DNA from: QNZT01 sp964573205
Lineage (GTDB): Bacteria > Campylobacterota > Campylobacteria > Campylobacterales > QNZT01
DNA length: 9,047 nt
Reading direction: 5' to 3'
Assembly (NCBI GenBank): GCA_964573205.1
Contig: CAZNIT010000013.1
Coordinates: forward strand, 1-9,047
The notes below the pieces were generated by a model. It was not told the origin of the DNA. It saw nothing but the letters and a program-made list of their open reading frames with translations, and made no database searches. Shown one piece after another: positions 1-6,028 of the stretch. A program made the translations under genes and the position numbers. Position 1 is the stretch's first letter. The number at the start of each line of letters is the position of its first letter.

Positions 1-88
1 AACATTTGTAATTTTAAATAACTCGCCCCCTCGAATATCGACTATGTCGTCACTCTTAAAGCTTCACCCCTTCTTCGTTGGGAGCAGA

Positions 89-99
89 ATTATATACAA
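89..99 (-). promoter_or_regulatory. Minus-strand promoter, -10 region reading TTGTATATAAT
   Basis: On the minus strand the hexamer TATAAT (94 down to 89) is a perfect sigma-70 -10 box, preceded by an AT-rich TTGTA. No recognisable TTGACA lies 17 bp upstream; two direct repeats occupy that position instead (105-125). Transcription would start near 82 and run left out of the window. An ATG on the minus strand at 5-3 is the only ATG in the leader and lacks a clear ribosome binding site, so the controlled gene may begin outside. The box is seen directly; its activity is inferred. Confidence 0.55.
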
Positions 100-104
100 G
101 TAAG

Positions 105-125
105 GCTTAATTGACGCTTAATTGA
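105..125 (-). repeat. Two perfect 10-bp direct repeats, 11-bp period, upstream of the -10 box
   Basis: The 10-mer GCTTAATTGA (plus strand) occurs at 105-114 and again at 116-125 with one base between, giving an 11-bp period, about one helical turn. On the minus strand the repeat reads TCAATTAAGC. It covers the -35 region of the promoter whose -10 box is at 89-94, with 10 bp between repeat and -10 box. OmpR/PhoB-family response regulators are known to bind tandem half-sites of about 11-bp spacing in this position. That such a regulator binds here is inference. Confidence 0.5.
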
Positions 126-187
126 TAATGATTGTTACTTAGGAATAGCTTTTTTTATTTATCTAGTAGTAGAGTATATATCAAAAT

Positions 188-862
188 TTAATAATTTTGA
201 TGTCTATATATCTGAGAGATATGTGCATAACCTGTTTCAGGCTCTATTGAAATCGCAACAAAATCATAACTGTCGTTTGTCAGTGTCAATGTACAGTCTC
301 TCGTAACAAGTCTGTTCTCGTTTTTATCCCCATCCATATAAACATTATCCAATGCATTCAGATTTTTTATGATCGGTCTTCCTAGATAATCAAAAGCCAA
401 TCTTTGAGAACTTCCCACACCGCCGGGGGTACAGCCTGTAAGACTTACACCGGTAATTTTATAATCGTCGTATAAATTCATACTTTGAGTTATGACTTTT
501 GAGTTGTAGCTTTTATCGCCGGTCATATATTGCACCGGATTTAACGGATTTACGGCCATTTCATTTTGCTCACGCACATCATCCGCATCCGCATCCGCAT
601 AAATGGTATAATATTGTTTTCTCGGACTACTACCGGTATATTGAAATCTTATCTGCCATCTTTTTTTGAACCAGTTAGGATCGTTCGGATCAAATTTGTT
701 ATCCATCATCGCAAGATGCTGAGTATATCTTATATGCTGTAAAACCTGCTGAGCAGCTTTGTCTATATGAGTATCACTTAGTCTTGGAACCATCACGGCG
801 GATATTATGCCTATTATAACTACAACAAGAACCAGTTCCAAAAGTGTAAAAGCTCTTTTCAC
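188..862 (-). CDS. Type II secretion / type IV pilus-like pseudopilin (GspH/FimT-like), downstream paralog
   Basis: This 224-residue protein begins with a class III prepilin leader: the very short basic MKRA, then FTLLE with the conserved Glu at +5 (residue 9), then a hydrophobic helix to about residue 25. Cleavage by a prepilin peptidase would fall after Ala4. The body resembles the GspH/FimT family: an amphipathic stretch around residues 35-52, a W..RF strand near 69-73, FDYLGRPI at 157-164 and a closing IEPETGY at 206-212. Such proteins are minor components of pilus-like assemblies in the inner membrane and periplasm, used for secretion, DNA uptake or adhesion. Cys144 and Cys190 could form a disulfide. 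The start is GTG with AAGG six bases upstream. It lies 57 bp behind a paralog (920-1564) and is probably co-transcribed with it. Its distinguishing trait is an acidic DADADAD segment near residues 90-94. The exact assembly cannot be told from sequence. Confidence 0.85.
   Translation of the reverse strand: MKRAFTLLELVLVVVIIGIISAVMVPRLSDTHIDKAAQQVLQHIRYTQHLAMMDNKFDPNDPNWFKKRWQIRFQYTGSSPRKQYYTIYADADADDVREQNEMAVNPLNPVQYMTGDKSYNSKVITQSMNLYDDYKITGVSLTGCTPGGVGSSQRLAFDYLGRPIIKNLNALDNVYMDGDKNENRLVTRDCTLTLTNDSYDFVAISIEPETGYAHISQIYRHQNY
581..600. repeat. Three tandem ATCCGC hexamers inside the pseudopilin gene
   Basis: ATCCGC is repeated three times (581-598) and followed by AT. On the coding (minus) strand this gives alternating Asp-Ala codons, producing the acidic run just after the YTIY strand. 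A hexamer unit keeps the reading frame if copies are gained or lost, so it could only vary protein length, not switch the gene off. The paralog has no such run at the matching place. Confidence 0.7.
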
Positions 863-919
863 TTGCCGCCTTTTTAGTTTCTTCTATAACCAATATCGTC
901 AAATATCATGATAACTTAA

Positions 920-1564
920 CTATAAAAGATATACATATCCACTCTCCGGCTCAATAACGATCGTCGCTTTTTCGGATTTATCCTTTATTAGAGTGATCAT
1001 ACACTTTTTATCAAGTAAGCGTTTTTTCTGATATACGCTTTTCATCGTTCTCATATTTCCGACAATCGGTCGTCCTATATAATCAAACGCAATTCGCTTT
1101 GCCCTACCGCAATTTTTAACCGATACCTTTTTTATACCGTATGTTCGTCCGAGATTCATACTCTTTGTCGCCTCCTTATCATCATAGTGAATAAGCTTGT
1201 TTCCAGGTGAACCTCCGGTAAGAAACTGAGATGGATTTAAAGGATTTATAGCAATTTCAGGAGGATCCGGATTTCCTCTGTGATCATTCAATCTATCGCT
1301 AAAAACGGTATATCCGCATTGATCGTTATCTCCTCTACAATATGAAAAATACAACTGCCATCTTGATTTATACCAATATCTGTCATCAGGATTGAAATGG
1401 TTTTCTGTAAGTGCTAAATGCTGAGTATAACGCAGATGAAACATAATCTGCTCTGCAGCTTTGTGCAACGAAGTATCAGTAAGTCTTGGAACCATTATAG
1501 ATGAGATAATCCCAATAACTATAACAGTAAGTACAATTTCAAGAAGTGTAAACGCTCTTTTCAA
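920..1564 (-). CDS. Type II secretion / type IV pilus-like pseudopilin (GspH/FimT-like), upstream paralog
   Basis: This 214-residue protein is a paralog of its downstream neighbour: identical MKRAFTLLE leader, then shared landmarks RYTQHLA (45-51), NPLNP (107-111), FDYIGRPI (160-167) and a terminal IEPESGY (204-210). The leader peptide would be cut after Ala4; the hydrophobic helix spans about residues 5-25. I place the start at TTG (1564-1562). A TTG six bases further out (1570) is in frame but directly abuts the AAGGG ribosome binding site, whereas 1564 has six bases of spacing and gives the same N-terminus as the paralog. Four cysteines are present: Cys152 and Cys188 match those of the paralog, while Cys76 and Cys83 frame an extra CX6C loop. 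It follows aclA by 57 bp with a small stem-loop between. The role as a minor pilin subunit is from family knowledge; the specific machine is unknown. Confidence 0.85.
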   Translation of the reverse strand: MKRAFTLLEIVLTVIVIGIISSIMVPRLTDTSLHKAAEQIMFHLRYTQHLALTENHFNPDDRYWYKSRWQLYFSYCRGDNDQCGYTVFSDRLNDHRGNPDPPEIAINPLNPSQFLTGGSPGNKLIHYDDKEATKSMNLGRTYGIKKVSVKNCGRAKRIAFDYIGRPIVGNMRTMKSVYQKKRLLDKKCMITLIKDKSEKATIVIEPESGYVYLL

Positions 1565-1579
1565 AAACAACCCTTGCCA

Positions 1580-1602
1580 AAATAGTAGTCTTTCTACTAT
1601 TT
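1580..1602 (-). terminator. Possible weak terminator or stem-loop after aclA
   Basis: A perfect 9-bp inverted repeat, AAATAGTAG and CTACTATTT, is separated by a 5-base loop. It begins about 20 bases after the aclA stop codon. On the minus strand the stem runs into TTTT and then GGC. The stem has few G:C pairs and the T-tract is short, so it could end only part of the acl transcripts, or act as an RNA-stability element, rather than isolate the pseudopilin genes completely. The inverted repeat is seen; function is inferred. Confidence 0.4.
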
Positions 1603-1621
1603 CGACAAGATATGAAAATAG

Positions 1622-3439
1622 TTAAATTTCATCAGCCTTTTGAACATCGTATAAAATATCGTCCATCGGATGTCTATACATAGGCATCGCAAGTCGTTTT
1701 TCATCGAGAATATGACCGATAAAACCTATAGATCTTCCTACAATAAAGAAGGCATTAAGCGTTCCTGATTCGATAAATTCATCGATCTCCTCTTCACTAT
1801 ATCCAAGAGCTCTCCACATATCTACCATCAAAATACCGATCGTACCATCGACATTTAAAATAAGATTATCTTTTTTCGATGTCGTTAACTGCTCAACAGT
1901 CAATGCATAATCCAAAAGCGGAGTAGCCGGAAAGTGCTCATTTGCAAATTTTTTAAGTCCTTCAACTCTAAGATCAGGATTTCTTAAAGATTTGATTCTA
2001 TGTCCGATTCCCGGAATAGGCACACCCTCTTTTTTCATATAACCTAAAAATTCCGCCGGTGTCATGTTGTTGTCATTGGCATATTTGAAATATTTCGCCG
2101 CTCCGTCGATCGCACCGCCGAATCTTGGACCTATAGTCAAAAGTCCGGTTACTAGCGACTCGACAACGGACTTACCGGCACGAGCCGTTACTTTTGCATT
2201 ATGAGCGCCGGAGACTGCGGGACCATGATCGGCAACGGTTTTCATAACCGTCTCGATGAACTCGGTAGCCCATTTCGGATAAACTTTTTTAAACCATAGA
2301 AGAGAAACTACATCACCGATTCCCTTGCCTGTATCAGGCGTTGCGACAGAACTGATCGGAAAGCCCGCATATGTCGCTTCTTCCCCTCTGTCGTCCGAAA
2401 TAGTACAGATAAAGTTTTTGGCTTTTCTGATTTTAGGAATTTGTCTTATTTCAGGCTCTTGTATCTCTAAAATAGTACCCTCGTTATAGAGCTTCGTATA
2501 TACTTCGTTTATTACACGAGGAAGATCGTTAAAACTTTCAGGTACATGAATACCGGCTTCAGCCATAGCTTTATTTTTAGCGGCGGCGGTTTCCGCATCC
2601 GCATTTGCGCTCGCACCTGCGTGCCCAAACTGTACGCCGGAGCTAAAATGTTTAGCGATCGTACCGATACACCAAGCGATAACCGGTTTTGTAATCTGTC
2701 CGGATTTCACCGCATCGATGATCTTGTACTCTTCTGTACCCCCCACTTCACCAAGAAGGATCATATATTTTACATCAGGGTTTTTTTCCATTCTAAGCAT
2801 ATTGTCGATAAATACCGAACCTACGAATCTATCACCACCTATTGCGACACCTTCGGCAATACCGTCCGCGTTTATAGAGATAATATTACATAGCTCGTTA
2901 AAAAGTCCTCCCGATCTTGTTACAAGACCGGCACTTCCTGCACGGTGTAGTTTTGAATTGATGATATTTTCGATAGTACCACCGATATTTGCTATTTTGA
3001 ACGCTCCCGGAGCTATGGCACCGACGGTCGCGGGTCCTATAACCGTAACGCCCGCATCGCGTGCCGCTTGATTCATAACCCTTGCCAATCTCTCGGGAAT
3101 ACCCTCAGCCGTTACCATAACAACTCTGAATTGTCCCTCTATAGCAATAGCTTCCATAGTAACATCGTAAGCAGTTCTAAATGAAGCGAAGTTCAACAAT
3201 ACATCGGCATTCGGATGTGCGGCCGCCGCGTCCGCAGTCGTTTTGAAAAGCGGTACCATAACTTCATCCGGTCCCCAGAAAAACTTCTCGAATTTATTAT
3301 TGCTCGTAGGCGCTACGATTGCCGCAACGGAAGGAGTTTCTCTGCCTATAACATAATCATAGTCCAACATTCTTTGGATTGCGCTTTTGTTATTATTCCA
3401 AAAAATTGCCTGAGTATCTTTTGTAAATAGTTTTTGCAT
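1622..3439 (-). CDS. aclA: ATP-citrate lyase, large (alpha) subunit AclA
   Basis: With AclB this cytoplasmic enzyme converts citrate, ATP and CoA to acetyl-CoA, oxaloacetate, ADP and phosphate, the committed citrate cleavage of the reductive TCA cycle. The 605 residues match the length of bacterial AclA. The N-terminal half (about 1-335) is succinyl-CoA-synthetase-alpha-like and carries the phosphohistidine motif FGHAGA with His273. The C-terminal half (about 345-605) is citrate-synthase-like: GIGHR with His480, LNVDG with Asp531, and the GRSIGFIGH...DEKRL and YRHPMDD signatures that match the end of animal ACLY. These correspond to the catalytic His and Asp of the citryl-CoA lyase module. 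All expected key residues appear intact. The ATG overlaps the aclB stop by one base (TAATG); AAGGAG at 3452-3447 inside aclB supplies the ribosome binding site with 7-base spacing. Translational coupling with aclB is likely. Confidence 0.97.
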   Translation of the reverse strand: MQKLFTKDTQAIFWNNNKSAIQRMLDYDYVIGRETPSVAAIVAPTSNNKFEKFFWGPDEVMVPLFKTTADAAAAHPNADVLLNFASFRTAYDVTMEAIAIEGQFRVVMVTAEGIPERLARVMNQAARDAGVTVIGPATVGAIAPGAFKIANIGGTIENIINSKLHRAGSAGLVTRSGGLFNELCNIISINADGIAEGVAIGGDRFVGSVFIDNMLRMEKNPDVKYMILLGEVGGTEEYKIIDAVKSGQITKPVIAWCIGTIAKHFSSGVQFGHAGASANADAETAAAKNKAMAEAGIHVPESFNDLPRVINEVYTKLYNEGTILEIQEPEIRQIPKIRKAKNFICTISDDRGEEATYAGFPISSVATPDTGKGIGDVVSLLWFKKVYPKWATEFIETVMKTVADHGPAVSGAHNAKVTARAGKSVVESLVTGLLTIGPRFGGAIDGAAKYFKYANDNNMTPAEFLGYMKKEGVPIPGIGHRIKSLRNPDLRVEGLKKFANEHFPATPLLDYALTVEQLTTSKKDNLILNVDGTIGILMVDMWRALGYSEEEIDEFIESGTLNAFFIVGRSIGFIGHILDEKRLAMPMYRHPMDDILYDVQKADEI

Positions 3440-4752
3440 TATTTATCTCCTTCTAGTGCCATTCTTACGATGTCGGTGACATGAGTTTCAGGTCCGTAAA
3501 CTTCACTATAAAGCCCTAGTCTATCAGCGGCATCTTTGATATCTTTTAGACCTTTTTCATAATTTGGCCCACCTCTTCTGACATAGATTTTAGTATCGTG
3601 CTCTTTCAATTTATCCGCCCATTTCTCCATAGCGTTTATGATACCCGTAAAAGTTTTAGCAACATCGGTAAAGTTTGCGATAGCGCCGCCGATAATCAAA
3701 ACTTTTCCTCTTGGATCGTCATATCTTGTCATAAGATCGAAAATCGTCTCGGCATAAAACTGAGTTTCACCGGTTGTTGGACCTCCGCTATACTCTCCGT
3801 AATTTGCAAGATCATCGACTCCGGCCATATCCGCAATCGTATCAGCATAAACAACAGATGCACCGCCACCGGCAACCATTGTCCAAATTCTACCTTTTGG
3901 ATTTAGTATAGTTAGTTTCAATGAAGCGCCGGACTTGCTATCAGCTTCTGCGATAGCTTTCTCTTCCGGAGACTGATCTTCCATCCCAAACGCCGTCGGA
4001 AACTCTATCTCTCCCCACTGCTCTCTCATCATAAATCCCGCCGTATCGTCAAGCCTTGCGACAAGATCGAGAATATGAGCGTCGTTACCGACAAGAACGA
4101 TGGGATTGATCTCAAGATATGCGAAATTCATATCCCTATAAAATTTAAAGAAATCTATCGCAAATTTTGTAAAGGCCTCTTTACTCTCCGCAGGAATATC
4201 CGTCGGAACTCCCTCTGCGATCGCTTTTTCCATATCTTCGTCGCTCATCGTAATGGGAATCGTCACTTCGTTTACCTTTTCATCCCATCCCTCTTCCACT
4301 TCCATACCGCCTTCGGCTGACATATAGAGTACATCGTCTTCACCAACGGTAGTAGCGGATATATAATATTCCTGCTCCTGTGTATGGGGTGTAAAAGGTT
4401 CGACTATAAAATGAGTGAGTTCACCTTTCTCACCGCTAATTAGAGTCACTTCACCGGACTGTTTTTCATCGATCCACTTTGCGGCTTCTTCAAGAGTAAC
4501 ATCTCCGGGTTTGTTCGTTTTAAACAAAACAAGATCGTTTTTACCTCTTTTACCAAAAAGCATATCCGGTTTGGCAACCAAAGGCTCGTTATTCAACCAC
4601 TCATAACCAGCTTCTTTCGCTTTCGCTCTTAATTCATCACCACTGGTTACCAGCACTGATTTGAACGGATAGTTAAATCCGTCGAAGTATTTGTCCCAGT
4701 GTTTAGCAAATAATGCTTTTCCGTCATACTCGCGTATAGCTCTTTGAGCCAT
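3439..4752 (-). CDS. aclB: ATP-citrate lyase, small (beta) subunit AclB
   Basis: AclB supplies the ATP-grasp part and the CoA-ligase part of ATP-citrate lyase, the partner of AclA encoded immediately behind it. In the 437-residue product the ATP-grasp region covers about residues 1-245, including AYLEINP at 211-217, the metal/nucleotide-site strand shared with succinyl-CoA synthetase beta. The CoA-ligase-like domain follows, with TMVAGGGASVVYADT (291-305) and ANYGEYSGGP (316-325), nearly identical to the matching stretch of animal ACLY. The longest open frame begins at 4791, but I choose ATG 4752: AAGGAGAG (4763-4756) is correctly spaced before it, the protein then starts MAQRAIREYDG as the family does, and the probable -10 box (4784-4779) lies inside the longer version. 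Gene order aclB-aclA is the one known in other bacteria using this enzyme. Confidence 0.96.
   Translation of the reverse strand: MAQRAIREYDGKALFAKHWDKYFDGFNYPFKSVLVTSGDELRAKAKEAGYEWLNNEPLVAKPDMLFGKRGKNDLVLFKTNKPGDVTLEEAAKWIDEKQSGEVTLISGEKGELTHFIVEPFTPHTQEQEYYISATTVGEDDVLYMSAEGGMEVEEGWDEKVNEVTIPITMSDEDMEKAIAEGVPTDIPAESKEAFTKFAIDFFKFYRDMNFAYLEINPIVLVGNDAHILDLVARLDDTAGFMMREQWGEIEFPTAFGMEDQSPEEKAIAEADSKSGASLKLTILNPKGRIWTMVAGGGASVVYADTIADMAGVDDLANYGEYSGGPTTGETQFYAETIFDLMTRYDDPRGKVLIIGGAIANFTDVAKTFTGIINAMEKWADKLKEHDTKIYVRRGGPNYEKGLKDIKDAADRLGLYSEVYGPETHVTDIVRMALEGDK
3447..3452 (-). promoter_or_regulatory. Ribosome binding site of aclA inside the aclB end
   Basis: AAGGAG on the minus strand lies within the last codons of aclB, seven bases before the aclA ATG. 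Together with the one-base stop/start overlap it lets ribosomes finishing aclB reinitiate on aclA, which suits an enzyme needing equal subunit amounts. Confidence 0.75.
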
Positions 4753-4755
4753 TGT

Positions 4756-4763
4756 CTCTCCTT
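4756..4763 (-). promoter_or_regulatory. Strong ribosome binding site that fixes the aclB start
   Basis: AAGGAGAG on the minus strand is followed by ACA and the ATG at 4752, so the AGGAG core has five bases of spacing. The upstream in-frame ATG at 4791 has no comparable purine tract at the right distance, which is the main reason for the shorter reading of AclB. Confidence 0.8.
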
Positions 4764-4778
4764 GTAAAAATTTGCTCA

Positions 4779-4787
4779 ATTTTATCA
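4779..4787 (-). promoter_or_regulatory. Probable acl operon promoter, extended -10 TGATAAAAT
   Basis: The minus strand reads TGATAAAAT, an extended -10 element (TGn followed by TAAAAT, one mismatch to TATAAT). No good -35 hexamer is present 17 bp upstream; a run of seven T lies further up (about 4810-4816), as expected for Campylobacterota promoters that rely on the -10 box and AT-rich upstream DNA. Transcription would start near 4772, giving a leader of about 20 bases that contains the ribosome binding site. This would let acl be expressed independently of the glycan genes upstream. Activity is inferred. Confidence 0.5.
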
Positions 4788-4840
4788 GCACGCAGATGAG
4801 ATGGTGCTAAAAAAAGATCGATTTCGCTATATATATCTAT

Positions 4841-6028
4841 TTATTTGTTTACTTTTGAAACATAATAGCTTTTTATCGGCTTTTTTATGTAACTTATAGT
4901 AACTTTCATATCTTTGTTCGAACGCCGCTTTCGACTCAAAATAACTCTCGGATTTTTATCGATACCGTAAAACTCAAGCCGCTTTTGCAAACGCTTGGAA
5001 GTTGTAACGCCCATAACTCCAAGCGATTTCAATTTTGAAGCCAACTCTTTCGCTATATTGTACTTATAAGCAAAATGTTTTTTCGGATTTTCGATATATA
5101 GATAAAGATATTTATATAGATAAGTCGCTGTAAAATTCATAAAAAGCATCATAAAGACAAATATAAACAATACTTTGTGTCCGGTTCTAAGCTCCGGCAG
5201 TCTCACGCGATAGCTAGTCATGAACATCTTTACCATCAAAGGAACGCTGACAACGACATAAGGAGCGAAATCGTCTATGAGGATTCTCTGTCTATACGAG
5301 ATGAGAATGGAAAAAACCATCGCGATAAACGATATGAACCAAACTATACTTTTCTCTTCCTTCATCAAAATCCGATAAAGCGTATAAAAAAAATATAAAA
5401 ACACTAGCGGTGAAAAGATGAGACTATATGATATGAGAGTATCTATGATATACCCTTTTGGTTTTCCATGCATCGGAAAACCGTAAACTCCCAACGCCGT
5501 CAAAAAAAGCACTCCCGAGACGAAAATCAAAAATCTTTTTTTAACATATACGCCGTAAGTAAAAACTCCAAGATACAAAACCATAAACGAGTTATCTATA
5601 AAAAGCATCGCAACAAGCAATAAAACGGCGAGCCTCTCATATCCTTTAAGAAAAAGATAGATAAAAAGAAGGGTAAAAAAGATCGCGACTCCGGCGCTAT
5701 TGACTAAAAGTGCGGAACCGACGATTCCCGGAAGAAGCATAAATGTCACAACACTAAGAAGTCTGTCCGACTCTTTTTTAAGAAAATATTTGCTTACCCC
5801 GTACATAAGCAAAATACTACCCGTATGAAACAGTATGAACGGCAGACGAAGGGCATAGTCGTTTTGACCGAAAAGCGAAGTTGAAAATCGAACTATATAG
5901 TGAAGAAAATCTCTATGATCAAAAAAGACAACGGCTTCTTTATAGCTGATGGAGAGAGTGCTGACCCCGTATAAAAGCAGCATAATATCCGCCGCTATCA
6001 AAAAAAAGAGGATCAGCCGAATATTCAT
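4841..6028 (-). CDS. GT-C-like integral membrane protein, ArnT/PMT (GT39/GT83)-like
   Basis: This 395-residue protein has about nine or ten hydrophobic segments (for instance 4-24, 62-78, 107-127, 131-150, 165-183, 197-220, 228-245, 253-270, 286-304) and a basic soluble tail of about 80 residues. The stretch at 40-84 (DFLHYIVRF...FGQNDYALRLPFILFHTG) follows the pattern P.hyyl....lfG.se.alRLPs.lf found in lipid-dependent glycosyltransferases of the ArnT/PMT type, which transfer sugars from polyprenyl-phosphate donors on the periplasmic side. The first loop reads ISYKEA where the family usually has Asp-Glu before Ala, so one acidic residue is replaced by Lys. At 395 residues it is shorter than ArnT (about 550), missing most of a periplasmic domain. 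Its ATG overlaps the stop of the preceding amidotransferase gene (ATGA), so translation is coupled. I call the fold with fair confidence, the activity and substrate with little. Confidence 0.6.
   Translation of the reverse strand: MNIRLILFFLIAADIMLLLYGVSTLSISYKEAVVFFDHRDFLHYIVRFSTSLFGQNDYALRLPFILFHTGSILLMYGVSKYFLKKESDRLLSVVTFMLLPGIVGSALLVNSAGVAIFFTLLFIYLFLKGYERLAVLLLVAMLFIDNSFMVLYLGVFTYGVYVKKRFLIFVSGVLFLTALGVYGFPMHGKPKGYIIDTLISYSLIFSPLVFLYFFYTLYRILMKEEKSIVWFISFIAMVFSILISYRQRILIDDFAPYVVVSVPLMVKMFMTSYRVRLPELRTGHKVLFIFVFMMLFMNFTATYLYKYLYLYIENPKKHFAYKYNIAKELASKLKSLGVMGVTTSKRLQKRLEFYGIDKNPRVILSRKRRSNKDMKVTISYIKKPIKSYYVSKVNK
6025..6028 (-). promoter_or_regulatory. ATGA stop/start overlap coupling the amidotransferase and membrane protein genes
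   Basis: On the minus strand ATGA contains both the start of the membrane protein gene (ATG, 6028-6026) and the stop of the amidotransferase gene (TGA, 6027-6025). Only a weak purine stretch (AAAGA) precedes it, so translation of the second gene probably depends on ribosomes arriving from the first. Confidence 0.75.

Noticed and set aside
1..90. GC-richer stretch in the left leader considered as a tRNA, rRNA or riboswitch.
   Set aside because: No cloverleaf, no conserved T-loop, no rRNA core sequence and no known riboswitch signature; only short 3-4 bp helices can be drawn.
2..103. Plus-strand open frame from the left edge to TAA at 101-103 (33 codons), which would be a gene converging on the pseudopilins.
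   Set aside because: The encoded tail has no recognisable motif, it overlaps the minus-strand -10 box, and an open frame of this length at an edge is not rare. It cannot be excluded without sequence further left; if real, it would weaken the promoter reading.
98..160. Possible plus-strand terminator: AAGTAA/TTACTT pairing followed by a seven-T run at 150-156.
   Set aside because: The stem is only six AT-rich pairs with a loop of more than 30 bases and is not adjacent to the T-run; not a credible intrinsic terminator.
904..913. Perfect palindrome TATCATGATA between the pseudopilin genes.
   Set aside because: The same 10-mer occurs inside the WbaP-like coding sequence (6667-6676), so it is probably a chance AT-rich palindrome and not an operator.
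2546..3430. Several plus-strand open frames of 70-117 codons opposite aclA, with similar ones opposite aclB and the WbaP-like gene.
   Set aside because: They are antisense to highly conserved coding sequence, show no family motifs or ribosome binding sites, and arise from codon bias of the real genes.
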